The position numbers and the translations under genes were made by a program. A stretch of 64,000 nt of DNA, taken from contig DATGLD010000025.1 of assembly GCA_035294305.1 (NCBI GenBank), positions 124,001 through 188,000 of the forward strand, in the 5' to 3' direction. This DNA is from DASRBN01 sp035294305 (GTDB taxonomy: Bacteria; Chloroflexota; Ktedonobacteria; Ktedonobacterales; Ktedonobacteraceae). The notes under the pieces were generated by a model. That model was given only the letters and a program-made list of their open reading frames with translations. It did no database searches and was not told the DNA's origin. The first letter of the stretch is position 1, and the number at the start of each line of letters is the position of its first letter. Shown here piece after piece: positions 9,060 through 16,857 of this stretch.

Positions 9060-10199
9060 ATGAGTAGTAACTTCAGCATCTCAGCCCTGTCCCACGTGTT
9101 CAGTGACAGCTCACAAGAGGTTCGGCGCAAGGTAATCGGCATTTATGCCATTCTGATTACCTTCAATATTGTGATGTGGGCATTGGCTTTTCTCGGATTT
9201 TCCGTCCAATACCCCGCGCTGCTCGGCGTGGCATTGCTGGCCTATAGCTTTGGCCTGCGCCATGCTTTCGATGCCGATCACATCTCGGCTATCGATAACG
9301 TCACGCGCAAGCTGATGCAGGAGAATAAACGTCCCGTAGCTGTGGGCCTCTTCTTCTCGCTCGGCCACTCAACAATTGTGGTTGCATTATCGGTTGGTAT
9401 CGCAGTCGCTGCCGTCTTTATTAAAGATGCCATTCCCACCTTGCAAAACGCTGGTGGCCTGATTGGAACCTCGGTCTCTGCTGCATTTCTCTATCTGATC
9501 GCCATCATAAACATCCTGGTGCTCTGGGAAATCTTTTTGATGTTCCGCAAAGTGAGAAGGGGAGAAGAATATAACGATCAGACCCTGGATGAGTTTTTAA
9601 ACCAGCGCGGGCTGATGGGTCGCTTCTTCCGTCCTCTGCTCAAGGTGATTGACAAGAGTTGGAAGATGTATCCCGTTGGAGTTCTCTTTGGCCTGGGTTT
9701 CGATACAGCAACTGAGGTGGGATTGCTCGCCATTGCCGCGGCTGAGGCCAGTAAGGGTCTTCCAATTGCCTATATCCTGATTTTCCCCGGGCTCTTCATG
9801 GCCGGTATGACATTTATGGACACTACCGATAGCATTCTGATGCTGGGAGCCTACGGGTGGGCTTTTGTCAAACCAATACGGAAACTCTACTACAACCTCA
9901 ACATCACTCTGATCTCCGTTCTCGTTGCCCTGATCATCGGCACGATTGAACTGCTGAGCATCATCGTCACGCAGGCGAACCTGAGCGGGGGCTTCTGGGA
10001 TTTTGTCGGCAACCTCGATCTCAACCGCCTGGGCTACATTATCGTTGGCATCTTCGTTCTGAGCTGGGCCATCTCGACAATCATCTACAAAGTGAAGAAA
10101 TACGATGACATCGAGGTAAATGAGGCTCCTCACAAACGTACTGAGCTTATTGGCAGTGAAGTGGTGAGCGATGAACTTATCAGCGGTGGCGGCCAGTAG
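9060..10199 (+). CDS. Nickel/cobalt permease, NiCoT (HoxN/NixA) family
   Basis: A 379-aa inner-membrane protein with about eight hydrophobic segments. It carries the NiCoT signatures: LRHAFDADHISAIDN in TM2 (the His/Asp metal-selectivity motif RHAxDADHI), FSLGHSTIV in TM3, and LFGLGFDTATE in the central membrane region. It imports Ni2+ and/or Co2+ with high affinity, for nickel enzymes or cobalamin. The start has a strong AGGAG site. It is divergent from a Fur-family regulator, suggesting repression when metal is sufficient. It ends in a clear intrinsic terminator. Choice between Ni and Co as main substrate is not possible from sequence alone. Confidence 0.92.
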   Translation: MSSNFSISALSHVFSDSSQEVRRKVIGIYAILITFNIVMWALAFLGFSVQYPALLGVALLAYSFGLRHAFDADHISAIDNVTRKLMQENKRPVAVGLFFSLGHSTIVVALSVGIAVAAVFIKDAIPTLQNAGGLIGTSVSAAFLYLIAIINILVLWEIFLMFRKVRRGEEYNDQTLDEFLNQRGLMGRFFRPLLKVIDKSWKMYPVGVLFGLGFDTATEVGLLAIAAAEASKGLPIAYILIFPGLFMAGMTFMDTTDSILMLGAYGWAFVKPIRKLYYNLNITLISVLVALIIGTIELLSIIVTQANLSGGFWDFVGNLDLNRLGYIIVGIFVLSWAISTIIYKVKKYDDIEVNEAPHKRTELIGSEVVSDELISGGGQ

Positions 10200-10228
10200 A
10201 GAGAGCGAATATTCTTTTTCATCTCGAG

Positions 10229-10268
10229 GAGAGACCTGTGTTCACAACAGCAGGTCTCTCATTTTTTG
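10229..10268 (+). terminator. Intrinsic terminator of the NiCoT gene
   Basis: Arms GAGAGACCTG (10229-10238) and CAGGTCTCTC (10251-10260) are followed at once by a run of six T residues (10262-10267). Confidence 0.85.
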
Positions 10269-10307
10269 CATTCTTCCTCACATACTTCTTTAATACTCCA
10301 ACCCGCT

Positions 10308-11474
10308 CTACTCATACCAGCTCGTCGGATAGCCTGGCTCGTCAATCGACTGCGCGATGGTCGTGTACTTGAGCGGGTAGAAGGTGTCTATCATAACGGC
10401 CAGTTCCTCGGTGCGCTCGGCTCCCAGGCTCTTTTCGACCGCTCCCGGATGCGGCCCGTGCGGGATGCCACGCGGGTGCAGGGAAATCGATGAGCGCTCA
10501 ATTCCCTTGCGGCTGCCGAAGTTGCCGTTGACGTAATAGAGCATTTCATCGCTATCGATGTTGCTATGGTTGTATGGCACAGGAATCGAAAGCGGGTGGT
10601 AGTCGAGTTTGCGCGGGACGAACGAGCACACGACGTAATTCGGCCCCTGGAAGGTCTGGTGAACCGGGGGCGGCTGGTGGATGCGCCCGGTAATCGGCTC
10701 AAAATCGCCAATGTTGAAGATCCAGGGATAGTTGCAGCCATCCCAGCCCACCGTGTTGATGGGGTGGAAATCGTACCAGTAGCTGGAGATGGTATTGTGT
10801 ACTTTCACGCGCACCTCGAAATCACCGCGTTCGGTATGCGTCACAAGCTCTTCGGGACGGCGAATATCGCGCTCGCAGTAGGGTGAGTGTTCGAGCAACT
10901 GACCATGCCTGCTCATATAGCGATGCGGTGGCTCAATCGGGCCATGCGACTCGACGGCCAGCAGGCGTGTCTGCGGGCTATCGGCGGGAATATCGAATCG
11001 GAAGATGGTGCCGCGTGGAATGATGATGTAATCACCTTCGTGATAAGGCAGCAAGCCAAACGTGGTTTCAAGGATGCCATGCCCATCATGGACGAAGTAC
11101 ATCAGGTCGGAGTCGCCGTCGCGATAGTAGTAGTCCATATTGGTATCGGGCAGGGCAATGCCGATGATGATGTCCTTGTTGAACAAGAGGTTCTGGCGAC
11201 CCAATACGGCGTCTCCACCGCGCTTTAGCTGGGCAGTTTTGAGGTGGTGGTGGCGCTGCACATCCTGCTGCCATTCCTCAAATGGAAACTGCTGCTGCGT
11301 GAAAGGCTCGACTTTCTTGACTCGTGTCGGTGGGTAGTTATAGTAGATGTTGGAATAATCGTTTGAGAAACCCTCGGTGCCGAAGAGCTCCTCGTGATAA
11401 AGCGTTCCATCAGGTTTGCGGAACTGCGTGTGTCGCTTTGGGGGTATCTGTCCCAGGCGATGATAAGGTGGCAT
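10308..11474 (-). CDS. hmgA: Homogentisate 1,2-dioxygenase
   Basis: From the ATG at 11474 (GGGAGGAT upstream) the protein is 388 aa, beginning MPPYHRLGQIPPKRHTQFR. It is a cupin-fold non-haem iron dioxygenase that opens the ring of homogentisate to maleylacetoacetate. Landmarks are the double-cupin glycine-rich core (DGHGILETTFG, HEGDYIIIPRGT), VGWDGCNYPW, and the C-terminal DEMLYYVNGNFGSRKG ... HPRGIPHGPHPG region with iron-ligand His/Glu residues. It is followed upstream in the same orientation by genes for a fumarylacetoacetase-family enzyme and HPPD, completing a tyrosine degradation set. A maleylacetoacetate isomerase is not seen nearby. Confidence 0.9.
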   Translation of the reverse strand: MPPYHRLGQIPPKRHTQFRKPDGTLYHEELFGTEGFSNDYSNIYYNYPPTRVKKVEPFTQQQFPFEEWQQDVQRHHHLKTAQLKRGGDAVLGRQNLLFNKDIIIGIALPDTNMDYYYRDGDSDLMYFVHDGHGILETTFGLLPYHEGDYIIIPRGTIFRFDIPADSPQTRLLAVESHGPIEPPHRYMSRHGQLLEHSPYCERDIRRPEELVTHTERGDFEVRVKVHNTISSYWYDFHPINTVGWDGCNYPWIFNIGDFEPITGRIHQPPPVHQTFQGPNYVVCSFVPRKLDYHPLSIPVPYNHSNIDSDEMLYYVNGNFGSRKGIERSSISLHPRGIPHGPHPGAVEKSLGAERTEELAVMIDTFYPLKYTTIAQSIDEPGYPTSWYE

Positions 11475-11561
11475 AGGTCTATCCTCCCTAATGCATTTAC
11501 ACTTGACCCTTTGAGGCCTAGCAGCTATACGCTTCAACAGAGAAGCGGCAGGAGCCAGACC

Positions 11562-11590
11562 GTTTCCTGAACCCGTTTAGGGATTGAAAC
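11562..11590. repeat. Single isolated CRISPR-repeat-like sequence
   Basis: A 29-nt stretch starting GTTTCCTGAACCCG and ending TTTAGGGATTGAAAC, the 3' end typical of many type I and III CRISPR repeats. It has the usual GTTTC/GAAAC ends. Only one copy is present, with no spacer-repeat periodicity and no cas genes. It directly abuts the stop codon of the fumarylacetoacetase-family gene. Confidence 0.5.
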
Positions 11591-12576
11591 TATACAATGC
11601 GATTGCGCAATATACCAATGCCCTCGATTTCCAGTTCGACGACATCGCCGCGCTGAATCCAGGGATGAACCTTCGTGGTAAGTTCCAGGATACAGCCGGT
11701 TCCCACTGTGCCTGAGCCCATTACGTCTCCCACGCGAATACGGGCATTGCGGGAGGCATGGGCAATCATCTGCGGGAAGCTGTAATAAATCTGGTTGAAG
11801 TTGCCACGGGAGATTTCCTTACCATTGACGCGTGCCAGCATGGGCATGTCGTAGCGCTCGCTTGCGCCGCTTCCGCTGCGGCGAGAAGCCAGTTCATCGG
11901 ACGTAACCAGCCAGGGACCGAGCGAGGTAGCAAAGTCCTTGCCCTTGCCAGGCCCAAGGTTGAGCTTCATATCCAGGCGCTGGAAGTCGCGCGCGCTCCA
12001 ATCGTTCATGATGGTATAACCGGCAATATAGCCGGCTGCTTCCTCCACAGGTATATCTTTCCCCTCGCGTCCGATAACGCAGGCAATCTCTAGCTCGATA
12101 TCCAGTTCGTTGCTACCTTCAGGGTAGGGAACCGGTTCATCGGAACCGTAGATTTCGCTGTTGTTGGTAAAGTAGAATGTGGGTATCTGGTACCATTCAG
12201 GGATCATATCAGCGTTGCGCAGGGCGCGCGCCGCCCGAACATGCTGCTCGAAAGCGTAGAAGTCGCGCACGGACGGCGGGTCAGGAATGGGCGCGAGCAG
12301 TACGAGTTCATTCAACATGTACTGTTTGCCCACGTTCACTTTGATAGGCAGTTCGCCAAAGCCGGCCATGGGCACACCCGCTGCAATGGGCGTCATTGGC
12401 ACTTCGACGATGTTATCTCGCCCTGCCAGTTCCAGAACGCGCCTGGCTACGGCTAAGCCGTCAGGGTCACGCAGCAGCTCAAGCACCGAGGGATAGTCCA
12501 ACTCGGTCACACGCTCGCCATGCACGATACCCGCGTGCGTCTTACGGTCGGGAGTTCTGAACGTTACGAGTTTCAT
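11590..12576 (-). CDS. Fumarylacetoacetate hydrolase family protein
   Basis: A 328-aa FAH-superfamily enzyme. The catalytic domain spans about residues 95-328 and contains YFTNNSEIYG, the metal ligands in ELDIELEIACVIGREGKDI (the ExE pair) and NDWSARDFQ with the third acidic ligand. These bind Mg2+ or Ca2+ and cleave a C-C bond in acylpyruvate-type substrates. Between genes for homogentisate dioxygenase and HPPD, the likely substrate is fumarylacetoacetate or maleylacetoacetate, giving acetoacetate plus fumarate. The bacterial FAH2-like length is short compared with the ~420-aa eukaryotic enzyme. The C-terminus runs into a CRISPR-repeat-like sequence. Confidence 0.88.
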   Translation of the reverse strand: MKLVTFRTPDRKTHAGIVHGERVTELDYPSVLELLRDPDGLAVARRVLELAGRDNIVEVPMTPIAAGVPMAGFGELPIKVNVGKQYMLNELVLLAPIPDPPSVRDFYAFEQHVRAARALRNADMIPEWYQIPTFYFTNNSEIYGSDEPVPYPEGSNELDIELEIACVIGREGKDIPVEEAAGYIAGYTIMNDWSARDFQRLDMKLNLGPGKGKDFATSLGPWLVTSDELASRRSGSGASERYDMPMLARVNGKEISRGNFNQIYYSFPQMIAHASRNARIRVGDVMGSGTVGTGCILELTTKVHPWIQRGDVVELEIEGIGILRNRIV

Positions 12577-12589
12577 ATATCAATCCCTT

Positions 12590-12618
12590 AAAAAGGGCAA
12601 CCACGAGGATTGCCCTTA
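12590..12618 (-). terminator. Intrinsic terminator downstream of HPPD
   Basis: On the minus strand, AAGGGCAA (12617-12610) and TTGCCCTT (12600-12593) form an 8-bp stem followed by a short T run. It lies just after the HPPD stop codon and before the FAH-family gene, so it may reduce read-through. Confidence 0.65.
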
Positions 12619-12628
12619 TCCCTCTATT

Positions 12629-13732
12629 TTACAAATTGCCGCGCAGTTCCTGTTCGCGTTCCAGCGCCTCGAAGAGGGCCTTGAAGTTACCTTCGCCAAA
12701 GCCACGCGCTCCCTTGCGTTCGATGACCTCAAAGAACACCGTGGGGCGATTGACAATGGGTTTGGAGAAGATCTGCAGCAGGTAGCCCTCGTCATCATGA
12801 TCGACGAGGATGCTGAGTTCGGCCAGATCGCGAATATCTTCGGCAATGGTGCCGACGCGATCCAGCACGCTTTCGTAGTAATTGCGCGGCGTCTGCAAGA
12901 ACTCGATGCCGCGCTCCTGCAAATTGCGCACCGTGGCGACGATATCGCTGGTATTGAGGGCGATATGCTGCACGCCGGGACCATAGTAGAATTCCAGGTA
13001 TTCCTCAATTTGCGATTTCTTGCGCCCCGGAGCGGGTTCGTTGATCGGCAGCTTGATACGCCCGCTGCCATTCTGCATCACCTTGGACATGAGGGCGGAA
13101 TACTCGGTACTGATGGCGCGATCATCGAAGTGAATGAGCTGCGTGAAGCCCAGCACGCGCTCATAGAAGGCGACCCATTCATTCATTTTGCCGAGTTCGA
13201 CGTTGCCAACAACGTGATCGATGGCCGCCAGGCCCGCGGGACGCGCGCGGCGCGGAACGTCAGTTGAGAGGGGCCGGAAACCGGGCAGGAATGTACCTCT
13301 GTAATCCTGGCGCTCGACAAAGGTGTGGATGGTTTCGCCATAGGTGGCAATGGAGGCCAGTTTCACCAGGCCATAATCGTCTTTACGCACGACCGGATCC
13401 ATCACGCCTTGCGCCCCGCGGCTGGTGGCTTCGCGGTAGGCTTGCTCGGCATCGTCGACGCGGAACGCGACATCCTTGACGCCATCGCCGTGCAGCTTGA
13501 TATGTTCGGCCATCGCTCCCTCCGGCCCATAGGGTGAGGTGACGACGAGGTGCACGTTGCCCTGCTCAAGCACATAGCTGCAGCGATCGCGCACACCGGT
13601 TTCCAGGCCCGCATAGGCGATGGGCGTAAAACCCCAGCCATGGCTAAAATAGTAAGCGGCCTGCCGGGCATCGCCGACATAAAACTCGATGTAGTCGAAG
13701 TTCTGAATGGGCATGAAGTCTTGTTCAGGCAT
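12629..13732 (-). CDS. hpd: 4-Hydroxyphenylpyruvate dioxygenase
   Basis: A 367-aa two-domain vicinal-oxygen-chelate protein. The N-terminal half (about 8-160) is the degenerate VOC repeat; the C-terminal half (about 168-360) carries the Fe(II) ligands, seen as IDHVVGNV (first His), GVQHIALNTSDI (second His) and FFEVIERKGARGFGEGNFKALFEA (Glu, near the end). It converts 4-hydroxyphenylpyruvate to homogentisate with O2, feeding the two downstream genes. An AAAGGAG site sits 8 nt before the ATG. The gene has its own promoter and a leader hairpin shared with leuA. Confidence 0.95.
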   Translation of the reverse strand: MPEQDFMPIQNFDYIEFYVGDARQAAYYFSHGWGFTPIAYAGLETGVRDRCSYVLEQGNVHLVVTSPYGPEGAMAEHIKLHGDGVKDVAFRVDDAEQAYREATSRGAQGVMDPVVRKDDYGLVKLASIATYGETIHTFVERQDYRGTFLPGFRPLSTDVPRRARPAGLAAIDHVVGNVELGKMNEWVAFYERVLGFTQLIHFDDRAISTEYSALMSKVMQNGSGRIKLPINEPAPGRKKSQIEEYLEFYYGPGVQHIALNTSDIVATVRNLQERGIEFLQTPRNYYESVLDRVGTIAEDIRDLAELSILVDHDDEGYLLQIFSKPIVNRPTVFFEVIERKGARGFGEGNFKALFEALEREQELRGNL

Positions 13733-13753
13733 AAGCGGCTCTCCTTTGATTCC

Positions 13754-13769
13754 GAAACTTCTTTGTTTC
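13754..13769 (-). promoter_or_regulatory. Leader hairpin upstream of HPPD
   Basis: Minus-strand GAAACAAAGAAGTTTC, a 5-bp stem, matches the leuA leader element at 8149-8164 at 15 of 16 positions. Confidence 0.5.
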
Positions 13770-13839
13770 GCTGTGTTGCAATTGTGGCTCTATGGGCAAC
13801 CGGCTGTTGCCCATGTGTATGCTACATTTCACTACTGCC

Positions 13840-13869
13840 ATTATACGCAACCGGAGGAGAGACCTGCAA
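13840..13869 (-). promoter_or_regulatory. Promoter of the HPPD gene
   Basis: Minus-strand TTGCAG (13869-13864), 18-bp spacer, TATAAT (13845-13840), embedded in the same TGCGTATAAT context as the leuA promoter. Confidence 0.6.
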
Positions 13870-13910
13870 GTCAAGTGGAGGATTTGGGTGAGGCAACATA
13901 AAGACCCGGA

Positions 13911-13930
13911 CGATAGTACATATACTATCG
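13911..13930. repeat. Small perfect palindrome downstream of the DUF4870 gene
   Basis: CGATAGTA and TACTATCG flank a 4-nt loop. It lies between the HPPD promoter and the 3' end of the DUF4870 gene, so it could be an operator or a hairpin. No T run follows. Confidence 0.45.
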
Positions 13931-13999
13931 CTGGTTAGAAGATATATCTCCAGCGCGGCCACAAAGGCCAGCGCCGGAGATGCATTGCGAAGAAATGAT

Positions 14000-14569
14000 T
14001 TACATTATTGGGGCTGTTCCCGCGTACCGCTCGGCGTAATCACCGATAACAGGCAACTTGAACTTCTTGCCCTGGAAAGCATTGATCAGGAGGATGATCC
14101 AGACGATAAATGCCGCAAGACCGACCAGCCAGAACAAACAGCCAAACAGGAACGCGAGCACACCAATGTTGGCCGCTGCCAAAGCGAACGTCAATATCTC
14201 GATAACGATATAAAACACGGTCAGGGCGACAGAGAGAATTATTGACTGCATAGCGTTGAAGCGCACAAACTGATTCTGCTTCTCACCCAGAAAGAAGATC
14301 AGCCCCGTGATCCAGCCGAAAATGTAGCTCAAACCGGCAGCGACATTGGCTTGCATACCCATGGAGGTAGGCCCAAGCGCGCTGGCAGCAGTCGCACCAC
14401 CGCCTGCTGCTCCATAAGGGTTCTGGTAGCCGTATTGCTGCTGGCCATAAGGATTCTGCTGGTAGCCGCTCTGTTGACCGCTGTATGGATCAGTTGGATT
14501 CGGCGTAGGATTATAGCCACCGTACTGACCTTGATTAGGATCCTGGCCCTGATTAGGATTCCAACTCAT
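14000..14569 (-). CDS. DUF4870 (Tic20-like) membrane protein with Gln/Gly/Tyr-rich N-terminus
   Basis: From the ATG at 14569 (GAAGGAG upstream) the product is 189 aa. Residues 1-65 are low-complexity, rich in Gln, Gly, Asn, Pro and Tyr (repeats such as QNPYGQQQYGYQ), likely disordered and cytoplasmic. The rest is a DUF4870 domain: a first helix with VAAGLSYIFGWITGLIFFLG, then the conserved FVRFNAMQSI, and two to three further membrane helices. Its function is unknown. A 21-codon remnant of a second copy begins divergently at 14932. Confidence 0.85.
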   Translation of the reverse strand: MSWNPNQGQDPNQGQYGGYNPTPNPTDPYSGQQSGYQQNPYGQQQYGYQNPYGAAGGGATAASALGPTSMGMQANVAAGLSYIFGWITGLIFFLGEKQNQFVRFNAMQSIILSVALTVFYIVIEILTFALAAANIGVLAFLFGCLFWLVGLAAFIVWIILLINAFQGKKFKLPVIGDYAERYAGTAPIM

Positions 14570-14931
14570 GATAAAATTCTCCTTCATTTAGGAAGCTAAA
14601 GAAACATTAGATGAGTCCAAGCTGGTTCAGACCCATATTTGTCCTTTCAAGCAACAACCGCAAACAAGAATGATATGCGCATTGCCGCTTGTGCAATCCG
14701 ATAATTCACGATGTAGTATACACGGAAACGTTGGGTTTGTATACAGCATATATGACTAGATTACCAGAGAGGCAAAATCCGTTATGCTATATTGTACGCC
14801 GTATGATGAGCTAAGCAGCAGAGTAGCCAATCTGGCAATCCTACCAGACCGATTTCTCGTCTCTTACCCTTATCGTTATAACGCTTTCATCAATCAAATT
14901 TCGTTGATCAATCAAATGAAGGAGATTTAAC

Positions 14932-14997
14932 ATGAGCTGGGATCCAACGCAGCGGACGCAACCAGACGATGAGCAAAGGCAAGGACAGGCTTCTTAA
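14932..14997 (+). pseudogene. Truncated remnant of a DUF4870-type gene
   Basis: A 21-codon frame starting MSWDPTQRTQPDDEQ, preceded by GAAGGAGATTTAAC. Both the ribosome site and first residues mirror the intact DUF4870 gene (GAAGGAG, MSWNPNQGQDPNQ), but a stop follows before any membrane segment. Most likely a decayed duplicate that kept only its translation start. Confidence 0.5.
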
Positions 14998-15349
14998 TTA
15001 CGCCATGCGATGAGTATTTCTGTGTCTGTACTTACGTCTTTCGTTTGTTCGTGGCAGTGGAAAGTCACCAAATGCACCTAGGCCCTACAGTGAAGCGGAC
15101 GACCTCGCTCATATATCCAGGCGCTGAAGCTAGAGAGAAGCTATTTGCTTGATCCCGGCCCAAGTATTGCTCTCGATTTTATTCACAAGTATGCTTCTTC
15201 TGTGGATGCGCTTATCCTTGTGGGCAAGAATGCACTCTCAGAGGTACAGTCAAACGCTGCCGTATTAGAGAAGAGTATAATGATCGACCCATCGCCGGTC
15301 CTGCTCTTTCTATACGTAAATATCGGCTGTGGGATCAGTCATACTATCG
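14998..15349. other. Gene-poor stretch
   Basis: No convincing coding frame, RNA or repeat was seen on either strand. A 74-codon plus-strand frame at 15145 has no ribosome site and no protein-like composition, and the downstream hypothetical gene is on the other strand. Confidence 0.5.
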
Positions 15350-16084
15350 CTATCGCTCCTGAGAACTGACCGTATCGAGCGCTTCCAGCACGCGGGTAAT
15401 ATCCTGGCAGACCTCCAGTAGCACCTGTGGCAACCACTCTTCGGGACGAGGATGATCGGCCATAATCTCGCCCGGGTTGTCAGGATCGTCGTCATCTTCG
15501 CGACGACGTATAATCACGTGCTCTGAGCGATGACGGCCTTCATCGTGCAGGCCACGCAAACCATCGGGATGCCAGATGGGCAGTTCTACGCGCTGTTGCA
15601 GCGTTAGCGCCTCCGGCAGCAGGCGGTTATCCTGCATCGCCAGCGTCACACCGGGACGCGTCTCGTTCGCACGGCTGCTGTTTTCACTGGCGCGCAGCTT
15701 GAGCATCTGCGTCAAGTCGGCCAGGGACGGCGAGACTACCGAGGTGGAATGCAGTGGGGTGCTGTAGGCCAGGTCAAGCACCAGGGGTGGAATATCGCTG
15801 GTGTGCAAATGGGGACAATGTTCGTCGGGCTCGTGAAAAAAATCACAAATCCCAACCGGGCCTTCCTGTGAAAGCGCGGTATCCATCGTACTCCAGGTAA
15901 AGGAAATGGTGCAGGAACTGCGATTTTCTGAGCCTTCGCAGCTTCCGGTATGGCAGGTGCAGGCAAATTCGCGCTCGAGCGAACGCGCATTCATCCAATG
16001 CTCAGGATGGGTGACAAGCTCAAGTCTGGCCGCCGCATTCAGGAAAAGAGTCGTCAGGTCTTCATAGGTTAACATGTGAAACAT
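15350..16084 (-). CDS. Hypothetical acidic cytoplasmic protein
   Basis: About 244 aa from the ATG at 16084, or 241 from 16075; GAGGAG lies just upstream of both. The N-terminus (MLTYEDLTTLFLNAAARLELV) is helical. There is a cysteine-rich region around residues 40-70 (ACTCHTGSCEGSENRSSC) and a CDFFHEPDEHCPHLH segment that could bind metal. The C-terminus holds RRREDDDDPDNPGEI followed by a final helix. I do not recognise the family. It is flanked by non-coding DNA and appears monocistronic. Confidence 0.6.
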   Translation of the reverse strand: MFHMLTYEDLTTLFLNAAARLELVTHPEHWMNARSLEREFACTCHTGSCEGSENRSSCTISFTWSTMDTALSQEGPVGICDFFHEPDEHCPHLHTSDIPPLVLDLAYSTPLHSTSVVSPSLADLTQMLKLRASENSSRANETRPGVTLAMQDNRLLPEALTLQQRVELPIWHPDGLRGLHDEGRHRSEHVIIRRREDDDDPDNPGEIMADHPRPEEWLPQVLLEVCQDITRVLEALDTVSSQER

Positions 16085-16211
16085 CACTCCTCGCCGCCCA
16101 TGCATGCAATGTGTGGGTAATTCATCAGGGGTTCCTTCGTCTGGTTCACCTGTTTACGGCGTGCCTCTATATTACCGGTGCCAGGGGTTTGTGTCAACAG
16201 GCATAGGCTGC

Positions 16212-16330
16212 CATCCACTCATAATTCTTTCAGCGGGCCTACGGCCCGTCAGGACGGGAGGGGAAGCAAGCGGGGACACCCCGCACCCCGGCAGGGGTGA
16301 AACCCCTGCACCCCGAGTTATGAGTGGATG
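16212..16330. repeat. MITE-like element with 13-bp terminal inverted repeats
   Basis: Perfect ends CATCCACTCATAA (16212-16224) and TTATGAGTGGATG (16318-16330) bound a 119-bp GC-rich, non-coding segment that itself contains smaller hairpins (GGCCTACGGCC; CAGGGGTGAAACCCCTG). It sits just upstream of the promoter of the MarR-ClC operon. Length and ends resemble a small non-autonomous transposable element. Confidence 0.7.
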
Positions 16331-16345
16331 TCAGTCACCTTCACC

Positions 16346-16389
16346 TTGACAATTCACTTCAATTTCTGGTATTTTATATCGTAATACGA
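16346..16389 (+). promoter_or_regulatory. Promoter and palindromic operator of the MarR-ClC operon
   Basis: TTGACA at 16346-16351 and TATTTT at 16370-16375 (18-bp spacer), followed by the palindrome TCGTAATACGA at 16379-16389 over the expected start site. The MarR protein encoded immediately downstream is the natural candidate to bind it. Confidence 0.5.
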
Positions 16390-16408
16390 CATAAAGGAAA
16401 AACAATCT

Positions 16409-16834
16409 ATGAAATCAAGAGACGAACTGACAATGAATGAGTATCAAGCTCTGGCCGAATTTCGTTATCAAATCCGGCGTTTTTTGCATTTCAGCGAACA
16501 GGTTGCTCGTGAGACAGGCCTGGAGCCACAACAGCACCAATTGCTGCTCGCGCTCAAGGGACTGCCCGAGGGCAGGAAAGGCACTATCGGTGAACTGGCC
16601 GAACGGTTACAAATTCAGCATCACAGCACGGTTGAGCTGATTGATCGCATGGTAGAACATCACTTCATCCAACGCCATCGCGACGAAGAGGATCAGCGCC
16701 GCGTGATCATTCAACTCACTCCCGCGGGGGAAGAGGTACTGCGTAAGCTCTCGCTGCTGCATCATACTGAACTTCAGACGACGGGACCCACGCTGGTCCA
16801 GGCCCTCAACAGGCTTATTGATACTGAAAGCTGA
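16409..16834 (+). CDS. MarR-family transcriptional regulator
   Basis: A 141-aa winged-helix protein. The helix-turn-helix spans about 45-85 (QHQLLLALKG ... GTIGELAERLQIQHHSTVELIDRM), followed by the wing with RDEEDQRRVIIQLTPAGEEVL, the MarR DxRxxxxxLT pattern. Flanking helices should make the dimer. MarR proteins bind small phenolic or oxidant ligands and leave their operator. It is 23 nt upstream of a ClC gene, so it probably autoregulates and controls that channel. The ligand is unknown. Confidence 0.9.
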   Translation: MKSRDELTMNEYQALAEFRYQIRRFLHFSEQVARETGLEPQQHQLLLALKGLPEGRKGTIGELAERLQIQHHSTVELIDRMVEHHFIQRHRDEEDQRRVIIQLTPAGEEVLRKLSLLHHTELQTTGPTLVQALNRLIDTES

Positions 16835-16857
16835 CAAGCAAAGGAGGAATAGATATC

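Noticed and set aside
11562..11590. A CRISPR array
   Set aside because: Only one repeat-like unit is present, with no second copy at spacer distance and no cas genes.
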